Positions 49,501 through 61,500 of a stretch of 64,000 nt of DNA are shown here, piece by piece. This DNA is from Setoptus koraiensis (taxonomy: Eukaryota; Arthropoda): positions 22,692,001 to 22,756,000 of the forward strand of contig CM106585.1 in assembly GCA_048013815.1 (NCBI GenBank), given 5' to 3'. A program made the translations under genes and the position numbers. The notes under the pieces were generated by a model. It searched no databases. It was not told the origin of the DNA and worked only from the letters and a program-made list of their open reading frames with translations. How positions within the stretch are numbered: the first letter of the stretch is position 1; each line of letters starts with the position of its first letter.

Positions 49501-52500
49501 CCGCATAGTGGCCATTCGAGGCACCAGGGGCCCCCTGCTGCAAGAGCCTTGCATGCACCGGTCGATGTACATCGAATAGCGTACGATCTGACGCTTGTTG
49601 CCCATATAAAGTGTCAGCAGTTATCATCGACAGATAACTGCTGACTGGCTACGCAGGCAGCTATGCTGTAACAGTTACATAGTTATATAACTTTACAGTG
49701 ATAGCAAGTGGCAAGTTACATAACTGTAAATATATAACTGTAAAGTGCGATGCGGCCGGCCTAATACTTGCCAGCCGCTATTGCTGTTGTGACAGCGCCA
49801 ACAGGTGATGCCACCCACCCGACGGGCCGACCGGGCCAAGCGCCGGCTGACACGCTAACGGTCGAGCGCTCAGCGCACCATTGGTGGCTATGTCACCCTG
49901 GGCACTATTTGTGTGTGGTTGTGTCAGTGTGTGTTTGTGTGTGTAGTTCACAATTAATTAACAGCTACATTGGCCAGTGTGTGTGTGTGGCTTGAATATT
50001 AATTAATCTCTTTTATTATTAATATTATTGATTTGACATTTTATTTGATTATTGTGCGACTCGCCTGGCTGGCCGGTTGGCCGATTGGCCGGCGAGCAAG
50101 CCAGCCAGGCGCACTGCTGTTCAGAGGTTGCCTTTTCAGAGATTTATCTTGAATGGTTTGTGCCAACGACGGGCCACAAACGGCCAAGACGATGTGTTAT
50201 TTCCCTATCTATCAGCTCAGTCACTGTCGCTCTCAAATTGGTCTATCGCTTGGGCCAATTTGAGCGAGATGATAGGGCAACTTTGATCAAATGTGAGCAC
50301 CGACTACCGGCCAGCGAGTGCCGACCGGCAGCCGATAACTGCAGCCAACATTGCGTAACGAGAGTGGCCACAATTAACCGTCGACCATGTTGGCGCGGAT
50401 AACATTTATTATTTATGCTTGTTATGGCGAGCATATGCGAATTCATCACCGAGTGAATATCAGGCCGGTATTTGCCTGATATTCACCCAGCGTTGGCCGT
50501 GTATCAATTGGCCGATGCGACGCCGCCGTCAGCCCGATGGCACCGGGTAACCTTTTGATTTGGCGCAGCGGCTCGCCAAACGCTAATCGTTATCATCGTC
50601 CGCACTCTCGATTCGAGACTCTCGATTGGCGAGCGACCGGCAGCGGCAATTGTGCGTTCACGCACAATTGCCGCTGTCCGTGCTGTGAGAGAGTGCGAAG
50701 AGTCAAGAATTGCGGATAATCTGGCCAGAGTCAATTTTCAATTCGCACCATTTCGCCAGCCGAGTCGCTTCTCGATTTGTTCGTCGGCAACTTTCGGTTG
50801 CCGACCAATTCGTTCGCAATCGCAACCGACAGGCTCGTTTCGTCTGGCCAACGAAGCCAAGTCGGCTGTGACCGGCGCCACTCGCAAAGTCAGCCTGTCA
50901 GCGATATTCTCAACTGTGTTGGCTCGACAAACAACAGGTGACAGGCGATCATGGAATGTGATCAAGTCAAGCGAACGCAATTCGTGCCGTCTGTTGTTTC
51001 TGCGGCTGCCGGCCAATCGCTGTTGCGCCACAAACAACAGACGCAACAGCGACTCACCATCTCGAGAATCTCGAGTCGAGATTTCTCGCGTCCACTCGAG
51101 AAATTCGAGCTCGCCAAGTCGATTCGCTGGCCAGACGCTGGCACGCATTGCTCATCAGCAGCATCGCTCGCTCGAGCTGTTCCTATTTGTCGTTTTGGCA
51201 GCCACAGAAGCCGTTTCGGGCCGCTGTTTGCGCGACTGGCGGCATCGGCAGCATCGGACTCTGGACTTTGGACAGCTCAACGAGTTGATTTCGCTCGCTG
51301 CCCGACGTCGCCGCTCTGGGGCTCGCCGGCCCGTCCGCTTGCTGGCCCGTCGGCCCGTCCGCTTGCCCACTCGTCGGCCGGCCCGTCGGCCAGGTGTCAC
51401 TTCGTCGGTGCTCGCAGGCCAGTTGGGCGGCCGGTCGGGTAGCCCGAAACGGCAGAGGTCGGTCGGGCGGCCAGAAACAGCGGAGGCCGCGCTGTTGCGA
51501 ACATGGCTGTTTCTAATCTCGTCCAGATCATCGCATGTTGCCCATTGTGAGCATGCATATTATGTAATCATCGGCGAGCCAGCCAGCCAGCAACAACAGT
51601 CAACAACAGTCAACAACAGTCAACAACAGGCAACAGCAGGCAACAACAGGCAACAACAAGGAAAAGAGTGACCAGTTCGGGCCGCCTGTTCATGTGTGAA
51701 TATCATCGTGCACACGAACGCATGCAATGACGCTCGGTCTGGGCATTTGCAGCCAGTGGCCGGCAGTGGCCGGCACTCGCTGTTACTCGGCGAGACTCGC
51801 TCATACGCGACAAGAGTGGACGAGACTCGCCAAGAGAGAAAGTGGCCACCACAATACCGCTATTCATCACTGTTGATTTGCCAATCTGATTGGTCAACGA
51901 GCGAGAAAACAACCTGTTGGCGTTGCCGTTGCGCAATATTGTGTAATGTTGCTTGTGTAATGTTGCGTAATGCCGTGTACCGTTGTGTAATGCTGTGTAA
52001 TGTTGCGCAATGTTGTGCGCAATCAGTGCGCAGCAATCGAGTCGTGTCTGCCAGCAACAACAGCAACAACGGCAACCACGTAATATCTAAATTTGCCAGA
52101 CCGTTATATTGAGCAATGGCTTGTAATGACACGCACATTGCGCAACAATGCATGTTGCGCAAGTGTGTGTGTGTGCGTTGTGCAATAGCGGAGTAATGAC
52201 CATGCAATCATTATTCAATCATGATACCGCGTGATATCACTGGCGAGCGATCTGTCGCTGTCGCTGGCTGTCGCTGGCGGGAGCCTCTTCTATCATGGAA
52301 CTTGTATCATAGAACGTCTATGGCGTGCTTGCGCATGCCTGGCACAAATTGTGTGATACACGATGCGCTTGTATTCACGCCATCCGACTTACGTAATAGT
52401 GACCCTATCGTCAGCACAATCTGTCTATCGCATTATCGTGAGCCTTCGCAACGTCGACAACGTGCTCACCTGTGCTCACCTGTCTAATATTTGTGTGCGT

Positions 52501-55500
52501 TGTCCGGCAGTGGCGCTACCGAACAGGTTGCCGCTGAGCAAGTTGGGCGCACTTGACAAGTTCAATTTGGCCGGCATTGTTTGGCCAGTTGTCGTGGCAA
52601 CGATATCCCCGCTTGCCGCAATCACATTCAACTGATATCTTTGCATCTCTTTATCTGCCCAAGAGCGCGACTCGCTATCTATTATTAATATTAGATATAC
52701 GCTCTCACTATCTGTTAGAGCGTATATCTAATATTAATCAACTGTTGCCGGTGTGAATGAACCGCTAATGTCTCGCTGGCCGCAATTGAAGCGCCAACTA
52801 CTCACCTTTGTCATACGCACCACTAATGTGTTATAATAGATAAGTTTGCCTAGACACACACGCACACAACAAAACAAACAGTTTGGCCCGATTCGGGCCC
52901 GCTCTGTCGGCCAACCCGACAAACGCAAGCACAATCTAATCTCATCTGAACCGCCGATCTGGCCACCGATCTGGCCAGCGGCCGGCGACCAGCAACTTGA
53001 AAGCTTGTCGCTGACCGGCATCTTATTATATAATTACGCTATATCTCATTATGAGATATCATACTCTCACATAATGCTTATAGGCTCGAGATTATCGCTG
53101 CTCATCGCGATCGTCTTCTCTTGTGATGATATCGCAAATTGTGATTCACAATGCGCATTCACATCCAATTGCTCGTCTCGTCGCTGGCCCAGGTGATATC
53201 GGTCAGCGAGCCGCCAGATTCACACACCGGCAACTCGTGTCGCCGTTATTCACCTGTGAATAACGCTGCTCACCTGTGAATAACGCTACTCACATACGCT
53301 TATACGAATGACTCACATGTGAGTCATTCACGAGTGAATAACGGCCTGTATTCACATGCGAATGACGCATGTGAATACAGGCCAATCAGGCGCCGCTGGG
53401 AGCCTCGCACTCGATTGAAGTCACTCAACGGCCGATTGGCCCCCTCAAGCGGCCAAGGCTGCTCTGCGTCGAGCGCCGGCCGCCACCAGGTGAACAAGTG
53501 GTGCCAACACTCACATTAGGTTCACATTAGATGCAAGCGCTCATTTCCTGGACACTGCCGATCGGTCGGCGATCACGAATTGCAGAAACGCAATGCGTCC
53601 AGCAGCGACCACAAACCATCGAAGAACAGATTCACAATGCAGAAAATAAAACTTTACCTTGCTGTGTGATCTATTTCCATTTGATCTGACAATTGTGAGT
53701 TGTGTTGGTCAGTTGCCCGCAGATCAGATGACAGTTGGTGGCATGGAAGCTGCCTTTCGAAAATCGAAGCCGCCTTGCATCGTGTGGCCGCCACTGACAG
53801 CCATACCTGGTGTTACATCACTCATGTTACATCACTGATGTAGTGCAGTAGGCACTATATGTATCGCATCGAAGCAGCTAGATCCTGCTGACACAAGTCC
53901 CGTCAGAAGCTGGCAGCATGTCCACTGGCACAGCATACCGGTAAATGGATTGGTTGTGGTCAGTGTCTGGCTGTCAGTGTGTGCCGGCTACCAGCGGCCA
54001 GACCAAGCCGGCATTGATTGAATTGGTCAGAAGCGGCGACTGTTCCTGAAAAATCGGTTGCCACCTACATATCGATATCCTTGTGATCGATGGCCGATGC
54101 TTTTGTTCTCATTGCGGCCAGTTTTGTTTTTGCTCATCTTGCTGTGCCAATTCACCTGTGCCGCCGCCGCCGCCGCTGCTGCCGATTGCGTAATGTCCAT
54201 TAGACATTACGCAATCGCTAGTGACCATCAATAGTTTAGATTCACTAAGCTAGTGACCACTCACCGTAGGGGAACATTACGCCAACAGCTTGAGAACAGC
54301 GGCCACTAATCACGCCGGGCATCACAAACGCTCACCACAGCGGAGACAAGATCAAATCAGACGAGTTACCGCATGAGTTTGGCCACAATTGTTTCGCCAG
54401 TTTGCTGCTGGCGATCTGGACCGATCAGTTTGTGCCAATTGGTTAGTTGGCCGAACTGACCAACTGAAGCGCCAACTGACCAATCGATGGCAACAATGAC
54501 GCTTGCAAACAATGCAAAGCTGTTGCTGGCTCGATGCGTGATGTAATTGATTTTGTCGTCGCTCTTGCATAGTGTTACCTCTACCTGATTGCATCTGAGA
54601 TTGCTCTGATATCGGGCCGATATTACTCTGACATTTACCCCTGAACGGGCCTGAACTGCTGGCGATATTCACAATATTCGAGGCGCGATGTTTATGCGAT
54701 ATTCACGCGACATTCAACAGTATCCGCGCGATATTCACCTGTATCCGCGCGATATTCACCTGTATCCGCGCGATATTCACGCATGAATCGGCTTGATGAC
54801 GTGAAACTAGAGACCGACCAGATCGACTAACCGGCGTCATCGACACATGCCACTCGTATCACCATAGCATACGAACAGGTTATTGGCCGATAGCGGTCAC
54901 CCTGTCGTCGCAAGCTCATCGATTGCGCCATCATTGTCGACTGGCCAATTGGATGGCCAAATGACCACTCGACAATGACATTGGCCAATGCTGGGCAAGC
55001 TAACATTGTGAGCAATAACCGTGCAATGAACACGATAGTAATAATAATAATAATAATAATAACGCATGTATAATAAGTGTTACGTAACAGCCACCATTAT
55101 AATTAGATAATTTCAACGACTACAATTGATTCTGGTTGTGCTAGCTCTGACTAACTCTCACACAAACAACTATCACTGGTCGCATTCGCCGCTGCTGTCG
55201 CTTCAGTAGTCAGTGGACAAGATGAATGGAGGGCTGAAATTGTTAACACGAAATGGTTTGGCATTTTGGCTCGAAGCCAGCAGAGCAAAGTAATGACAGA
55301 CTCGAGATATTCACGATTACGTGAATAACTCAAGTCGCTTGGGCCAGACCAGTTGGTGTGGCAGGGCCAGCCTGAATTATTCACGCAGCGCAACAATTGC
55401 CACCAGCACCACTACTACTGCACCATTAACAACATAATGATTTAGTAATGTTGCTGACCAATGTTACGTAATGTTGCCACTGCTACGCGACCATATTCAT

Positions 55501-58500
55501 GACTAAACTCTCTGGCATCGCGTCGACATAACATAACGTAACATAACGCAACATAAAGTTACATAACATTGCCATTGACACAGCCTTGTCCAATGTAATA
55601 TTGCTGACTGAACTGCACTGGCAACCGTTGACCAACGGCTGACCGATCAGATCTCAAATCTGAGATCTGTTGGCAGCAGATCGGCCCGCATGTCAGCGGC
55701 GGCGATGGTGGCGCCACGCATTTACAATCAATTATCTATCTATCTTGATCTGTCTAGACCTATCTGGATCTATCTTGATCTATCTAGATCTGTCTTGATC
55801 AATGTTGAGCCGTCTGATCGGCCGGCTCAACATTGAGCCAGCGATGTTGCCGATGACCTCTGTCCATTGATCATTGACAGTTGCTGTTTGCAGATTGATC
55901 TCCAATTCAAGATCGATTGCAGCATTTACATTAACTGTTGCTGTTGCATCATCTTCTGCCGATGTCGCAATCACACGATGTGTCAAAATAGTGACAACAC
56001 GTGACATACGCACGTACACTCACTATATCGGGCAAAATCACCAGACCGGACCAACTCAATGGATCATTGTTAATTGGTCAGCTGAAATCCGATTGCTCCA
56101 TCTCGCTCGGTCCATTGTAGCTGCCTATAGCTGCAGACGGCTCCGATTGTGTCAGCGACGGCATTGTGTCATCGATGAAGTTAGCGAACGGCATTGTGTC
56201 AGCGACAGATTGTCACAATGCTGCTGGTTGCAAGTTGTACACAAAAGTAAACTATCACGGTATGCAAATGACCAAATACCAAATGGCAGTGCGACCACCG
56301 TCGGACGACCATACATTAATCTGGCCAGACTCCATTAAAAGAATGGCCGATCTGGTGGCCGACTGACGCCGACCTTATGACAGCGAGTATAGTCGTATAT
56401 GTTGATGGAGTCAATTATTCACCACAATAATATAATACCATTAAACCAAAACATCATTCAATCAGTCAACGAACCAATCAATTGAATCAATGAAATCAAT
56501 GATAATTATCATTAGTTATTATTGCATCATTGTACGTAATTCATTCATGCATGCACTGCGGCCACTGTCATCACGATCATATCAACACCTACACACAATA
56601 GTCACAACAGTGTTATTGCGTCATCGAAGCCAAGCTGATGATCAAATGATTCTGCCTTTACATACATACATACATGCCCACTGTTGCCCCTCAACCATTA
56701 ACCATTAACCATTGATTGTTGATCGTTGACCAGTGACCAGTGACCAGCGGCCAGTGTCAATGATGATGATTTTTGATTATCATCGACTGTCCGATGAGCG
56801 GCGATAATAGTATCTATTGTTAGTGACTGTTGCATGGTGAGTGATCATGCGAGCATCGTGTCAAGCTCGCCGATCATTTCGAGCCCATAGATACCGATGA
56901 GATGGACAAAAAAGAAGTGGCCACGGCAAGAGACAAAAACACTGTAAACTTGTGCGCTTGTATATTCACTCATGAATCTCATGGCAACAACAAAAGCATT
57001 TTCGCCCTCATATAACTTATATGATATAAGTATATCCATTCATCAGCAGCATTAGCTTGCTACAACTTGCATCAACAGCAACCACCAACACAACTATCAA
57101 CAGTTGTGTAAACAGGTAGTACAGGTAACCTGCCTACCTGTGCGCTATTGTTGCAATAGAAGTGGAATTGAGTTAAAATTAAAACTATTGCTGTTGTTGT
57201 TGTTGTTTTGGCATTGAACGTGATTGTGTCTGTGTGTCTCATCAGCGACCATGTTTATTCATAAGCCATAAGTCATGTTATGTGTCTATTAGCAGCAACA
57301 CACAACAGATAATCCAACAATCTTAGTAAGTAGAGGCAGGCTCATGATATGAGAGTTATATCATAAAGTTACATAAGGTTGTGGCTAACAAAGGTACAAG
57401 CAATTATTGCGCAATGGCTGGTGTTGATCAGAGCAAATCAAATCTATTTCATCTAGATCATTCATTGTGATTATTGTACAAGCGTCGACCATTAACTAAC
57501 ATGACGACACTAATATCAGCATGTGTTTGTGTCAAATATTATATGCATGTATATATATTATGTAATATATATAATAATATCGTGTGTCCCGCTGATCGAT
57601 GCCATCTCTCTAGATTTTCGCTCTCTTACATCATCTTATCATTTATTAGTGTGTTGGTCGGTCTCACAAGTCAGTGTTTGTTTGTTTGCTTGGTAACAGG
57701 ATAAACGGTGACCTCTGATAGAGTTTATCTGGTCGCTCTGGTTGCGCTCAGCCAAACAATCCTAGATCACATATCTAGATATTCATCAGTGAATAGGATT
57801 ATGGCCTGGGCAGCAAGCGATTCACCTTTGCTTTATTGCTCGCTGCTGCCGCCGCTGATTTAGGGCACCTCGAAACTGCAGAGTTTCGAGTGGAAACTAT
57901 AGAGTTTCGAGTCGAAACTGCCTGGCTGGCGCTGCCAACTGCGATGATGCAGCTAATATAAATATACAAACGACAAGATGCTTAATTTGGCCATTGATCT
58001 GTATCAGAGAGGCAGCTATAGCTGGATTAGCAACGGTAATAACATGATCCAATCGATTCGCCCATCGCCGATTATTCCGTTGGCGTTCCATTGGCGTTTC
58101 AACTGCGCTCTAAAGGCGCTCTAAAGGCGATCGAGGATCAGATAAATAGTTTGCCAGTGTCGTGTTCAATGTCATATCAGTGGATGAAGCGGTCAGTTTC
58201 GGTTTCGTTGGGCCCGCTGTTGTTGTCGGTGCTGTTGGCGGGATTATCCGCGCAATGAAATTACCATTAATACATTCACTCGCTAAGCTGGCACCGTAAG
58301 GGTTGCTGTTGGCAGTAAAACCAACAGTAAATCTAACTGCAAATCTAGCTGTAAAAGTGGCCACAAGAAGGAGGAAAGTCGATTATGTCGTTTCGTGTGT
58401 CTTTTACCAAGGCACGGCTCGCTGCTTGTGGCTGCATTGCGATGTTTCGTTTCGATGTTTCGTTTCGTTTCTTTCCCATCTGATCCGTCTCCAAGACCGT

Positions 58501-61500
58501 GTTTCCAAGAGTGTGTGTGTGTGTGTGTGTGAATTTTTCACTTTGCACCTTTGCTGTCGAAATGGTGCAGTCGTTTATGGTCTAGTTGTGGCCGTTGCAA
58601 CTGTCGCCCTCTCTGGCCGGCTCGCAACGGTTAGTTTGCGAGCTTCGGCCAGCTCGAACCGAGATACAACATTATCGCTCACATTGTCGTACGGTCGAGA
58701 GGATGCTCTCTCGCTCTCTCTGTTGGAGCCACCGAAATTTCGACGAAATGTTTGCGACTGCTTTCGCCGTCGTCGCCGTTGCGCAAGGCGAAAGAGTTGT
58801 CTCACTGTATCTTATGATCATTATGTTAAATCACAGGACAGGTGATAAGTTAGCTGGTTTGGTGCACAAGATGAATGGTTATTTTATTCACTTTCCTATG
58901 GTGCATTGCGTTATTGTGGTCCGTTATTATAACTCACTTGATTTGCGCTTTTTGCATATTCAATTCGTTGCTATCAATTGTTTTGCGGCCGCTGTCGCGC
59001 ACTATTAACATTAGCCGCTCCAAGGCGGCAACTGGTGCCGCTAACGACATCTCGTCAATATATTTGCGTCTCATGCCGGCAATTGCATCCATTATTCATT
59101 CGCAAATTCGAAAATTCGCAAATTCGCAAATTCGCAAATTCGCAAATTCACAAATTCACAAATGAACCCAATGGCACCGCAACTGCCACTGCCGGTGCCG
59201 GGCTAGCGAAATTTGCCTGGCATTCACAAGTAAATTGAAATGTTCAGGCTTGAGTGCACACATATTTAGTGAGTTTATGGATTGATAAATTGGATATATG
59301 GATAAATGGATGAATGTATGAATACTATCCCTGTCAGTGGCGACTAATGACGGTAATAGTTTAGCTGCAGTTAACTGTTTCCCGCCGTTAATCACCTGAT
59401 TATCCGCTTCTGTTGCTGTGGTAGTTTGTGTCTGTTGTTGTTGCTGTTGATAATTTGTTTGTAAGTTGAGTGTGGTGCGTTAATGTGAATAAAACTCTCA
59501 TTAATAATATTATCGCAGATAATATTTTCAATTCAAATAATTGCCTTCATTCTTCTCAAAATGCTGCTGAACGACGACACACACACACACAAATCACTTG
59601 GCAGGAAAGCAGGGCTTCGAAAGGCAACGAAAGCAAAGAATAATAATCTCTAGTTTGACCGAATCGCACTTAATCAACTTAGGCCAACGGTGATTCTGTC
59701 TGTCTGGGCCAGTTCATACGACACGAGACGCGCTGTTGTTGTTATATCATTTGTTGTTATATAACAACTTGTTTGTTTATTCGCTCGCTTGCCAACTCAC
59801 TCTATCTTAGATGGCAGCCGGATTACGTGTTATATTATGACAGCCAATTTAAAGGCAAAGTGAATGAAAACGTTCCATTCACGTAACGTTACGTTCATGT
59901 GACAGCCACCAAACAGTCTGTTTAGAGCCCAATACACAACATAGCGATCACGTATTAAACGATCTGTTTGTTTGCGTTTATGATTATCTAACAACTTGAA
60001 CTTTGCCTCGCTAACACAATACAATACACTAATGCAACAACACGACCACTAATACAAACTTTTCAATATTTTTCAAACTAATCTCTTGCAACTGTTAGGC
60101 GTAGGATTGGTTCTAGTGTCAATTAGCGGCATTGCATGGCGTATAACTATTAAAACATACAAACACAATAGGTCATCATCATTAACTGGCCTCCAACAAC
60201 AACAACAACACCAGCATCAGCATCATAACGGTTCCTCGCTCGGTCCCACTGGCGGCCATCTCGGCAACCATCATTTGGCGGCCTCACTTCATCCTCACTT
60301 TCATCATTTGGGCCCACAGCATAGAGCGGCGGCCGCGGCGGCAGCAGCTGCCGCCCTATTTGCTTCTCATCATCACAGAGGCTTCTTTTCTCAATTGGGC
60401 CCATCGTTGTATCCTGCGACATTGAGCCCGCTCAATCAGCCAGCCGCCACTCATCAGCAAACTGGCCAGAGAGCGGCCATCAATGACGCAACCAACAGCC
60501 AGGCCGCAGTGATAAACGACAACAGCGACACTACTACTACTACTACTACTACCGGCACCACTGCTAGACCAACAACTAATGACAACAATTCACCTCAGAC
60601 CACAACAACACCCGCAACGCCATCTATGCTACCGGCTCAAGCTCCGCCATTCGCCGGCGTGGACAATCTAGATCCAACCAACGGCAACAACATCAATCAT
60701 TATCTTCAGCCTCCATTATTGGCTGGCTCAACAGCAACAAACAACAGCAACAGCAGCAACAACAACAGTCAAACAGCCAGGCCCCAGAGCCAATTGAATA
60801 ATAATTGGTCCAGATTTAATGTTGCCAATAGATTGAGACAACTAATGAACAGATTCACATCATTCGCGAGATCATCGTCGTCGTCGCCGTCGTCCTCATC
60901 GTCGTCCAATCATCAATTATCAAATCAAAGTATGTCTGCCGCACAAAGTGCCTGTCAAGCCAGTCACGGCAATAGTCAGGCAATGGCACAATTAATGTCA
61001 AATCATATGCAACAGGCCAGTCCGTTGCAGATATTGCATGCTCAAGCGGTGGCAGCCGTCACTAATCACCCATTAATTGGTCCCTATTTGCCGCCACTTC
61101 CTGCGCCACCAAACGGACTATTCAATCCGGAATTTCACTTTAGGCCACCGCCGCCATCGTATCATGCCAGTATGCAAGAGTATCGTTTGAGATTGCTACT
61201 ATTCGATCGGGCCAATAATGCTGGCGCCTCTTTAGGAGCGGCTGTCTCATCGCCGGGTAATATCAACAATCAAACGGGAACTAATGTCAATCAAATGGCA
61301 AATGGTTGCTGTCTTGTTAACCCGCCACACCAATCAATGATTACGCAAAATACTTTTAGTGCTCAAAACTTTATACAAGCGCCATCACAACAACAACAGC
61401 AACAACAACAGCAGCAGCAACTACAACAATCTCATCAACAGCAGCAACCGACTGCAATTAATTGTCAACTGCAACAACGGCAACAAGGCAACGGTGATAC

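Larger units (their letters stand above)
29323..55471. promoter_or_regulatory. Dispersed TTRCGYAA (C/EBP / PAR-bZIP-type) palindromes
   Basis: Read by eye. TTACGTAA starts at 30880, 31504, 38670, 39722, 40332, 42038, 47321, 47759, 52389, 55080 and 55464. TTGCGCAA starts at 29323, 37558, 40313, 40490, 41366, 44200, 51929, 52003, 52138 and 52155. The mixed form TTGCGTAA/TTACGCAA starts at 31555, 31611, 36332, 36691, 38320, 38858, 39331, 41379, 41793, 43426, 50351, 51963, 54186 and 54207. TTACATAA/TTATGTAA adds about 17 more. With equal base use each palindromic octamer is expected about 0.5 times in 31 kb. The sites match bZIP half-sites (TTRC). Binding is inference. Confidence 0.6.
28926..60098 (+). 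other. 31,173 bp intron 1 of the two-TM gene
   Basis: The intron is bounded by donor GTAAGTG at 28926 and acceptor CTGTTAG ending at 60098. I scanned it for exons, tRNAs, snRNAs and well-known conserved miRNA sequences and recognised none. Many frames of 60-340 codons are open on both strands, but they overlap one another and translate to low-complexity Arg/Ser/Ala/Gln text. Contents are simple triplet repeats (CAA/TTG family), CA tracts, short tandem arrays with 8-22 bp units, many small perfect hairpins, and an excess of TTRCGYAA palindromes. The main examples are given as separate entries. Confidence 0.75.

Noticed and set aside
50652-51671. 339-codon plus-strand frame in the intron
   Set aside because: It overlaps long open frames on both strands, its translation is Arg/Ser-rich and low complexity, it contains the 50641 hairpin and repeats, and it ends in a CAA array. 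Openness fits local base composition.
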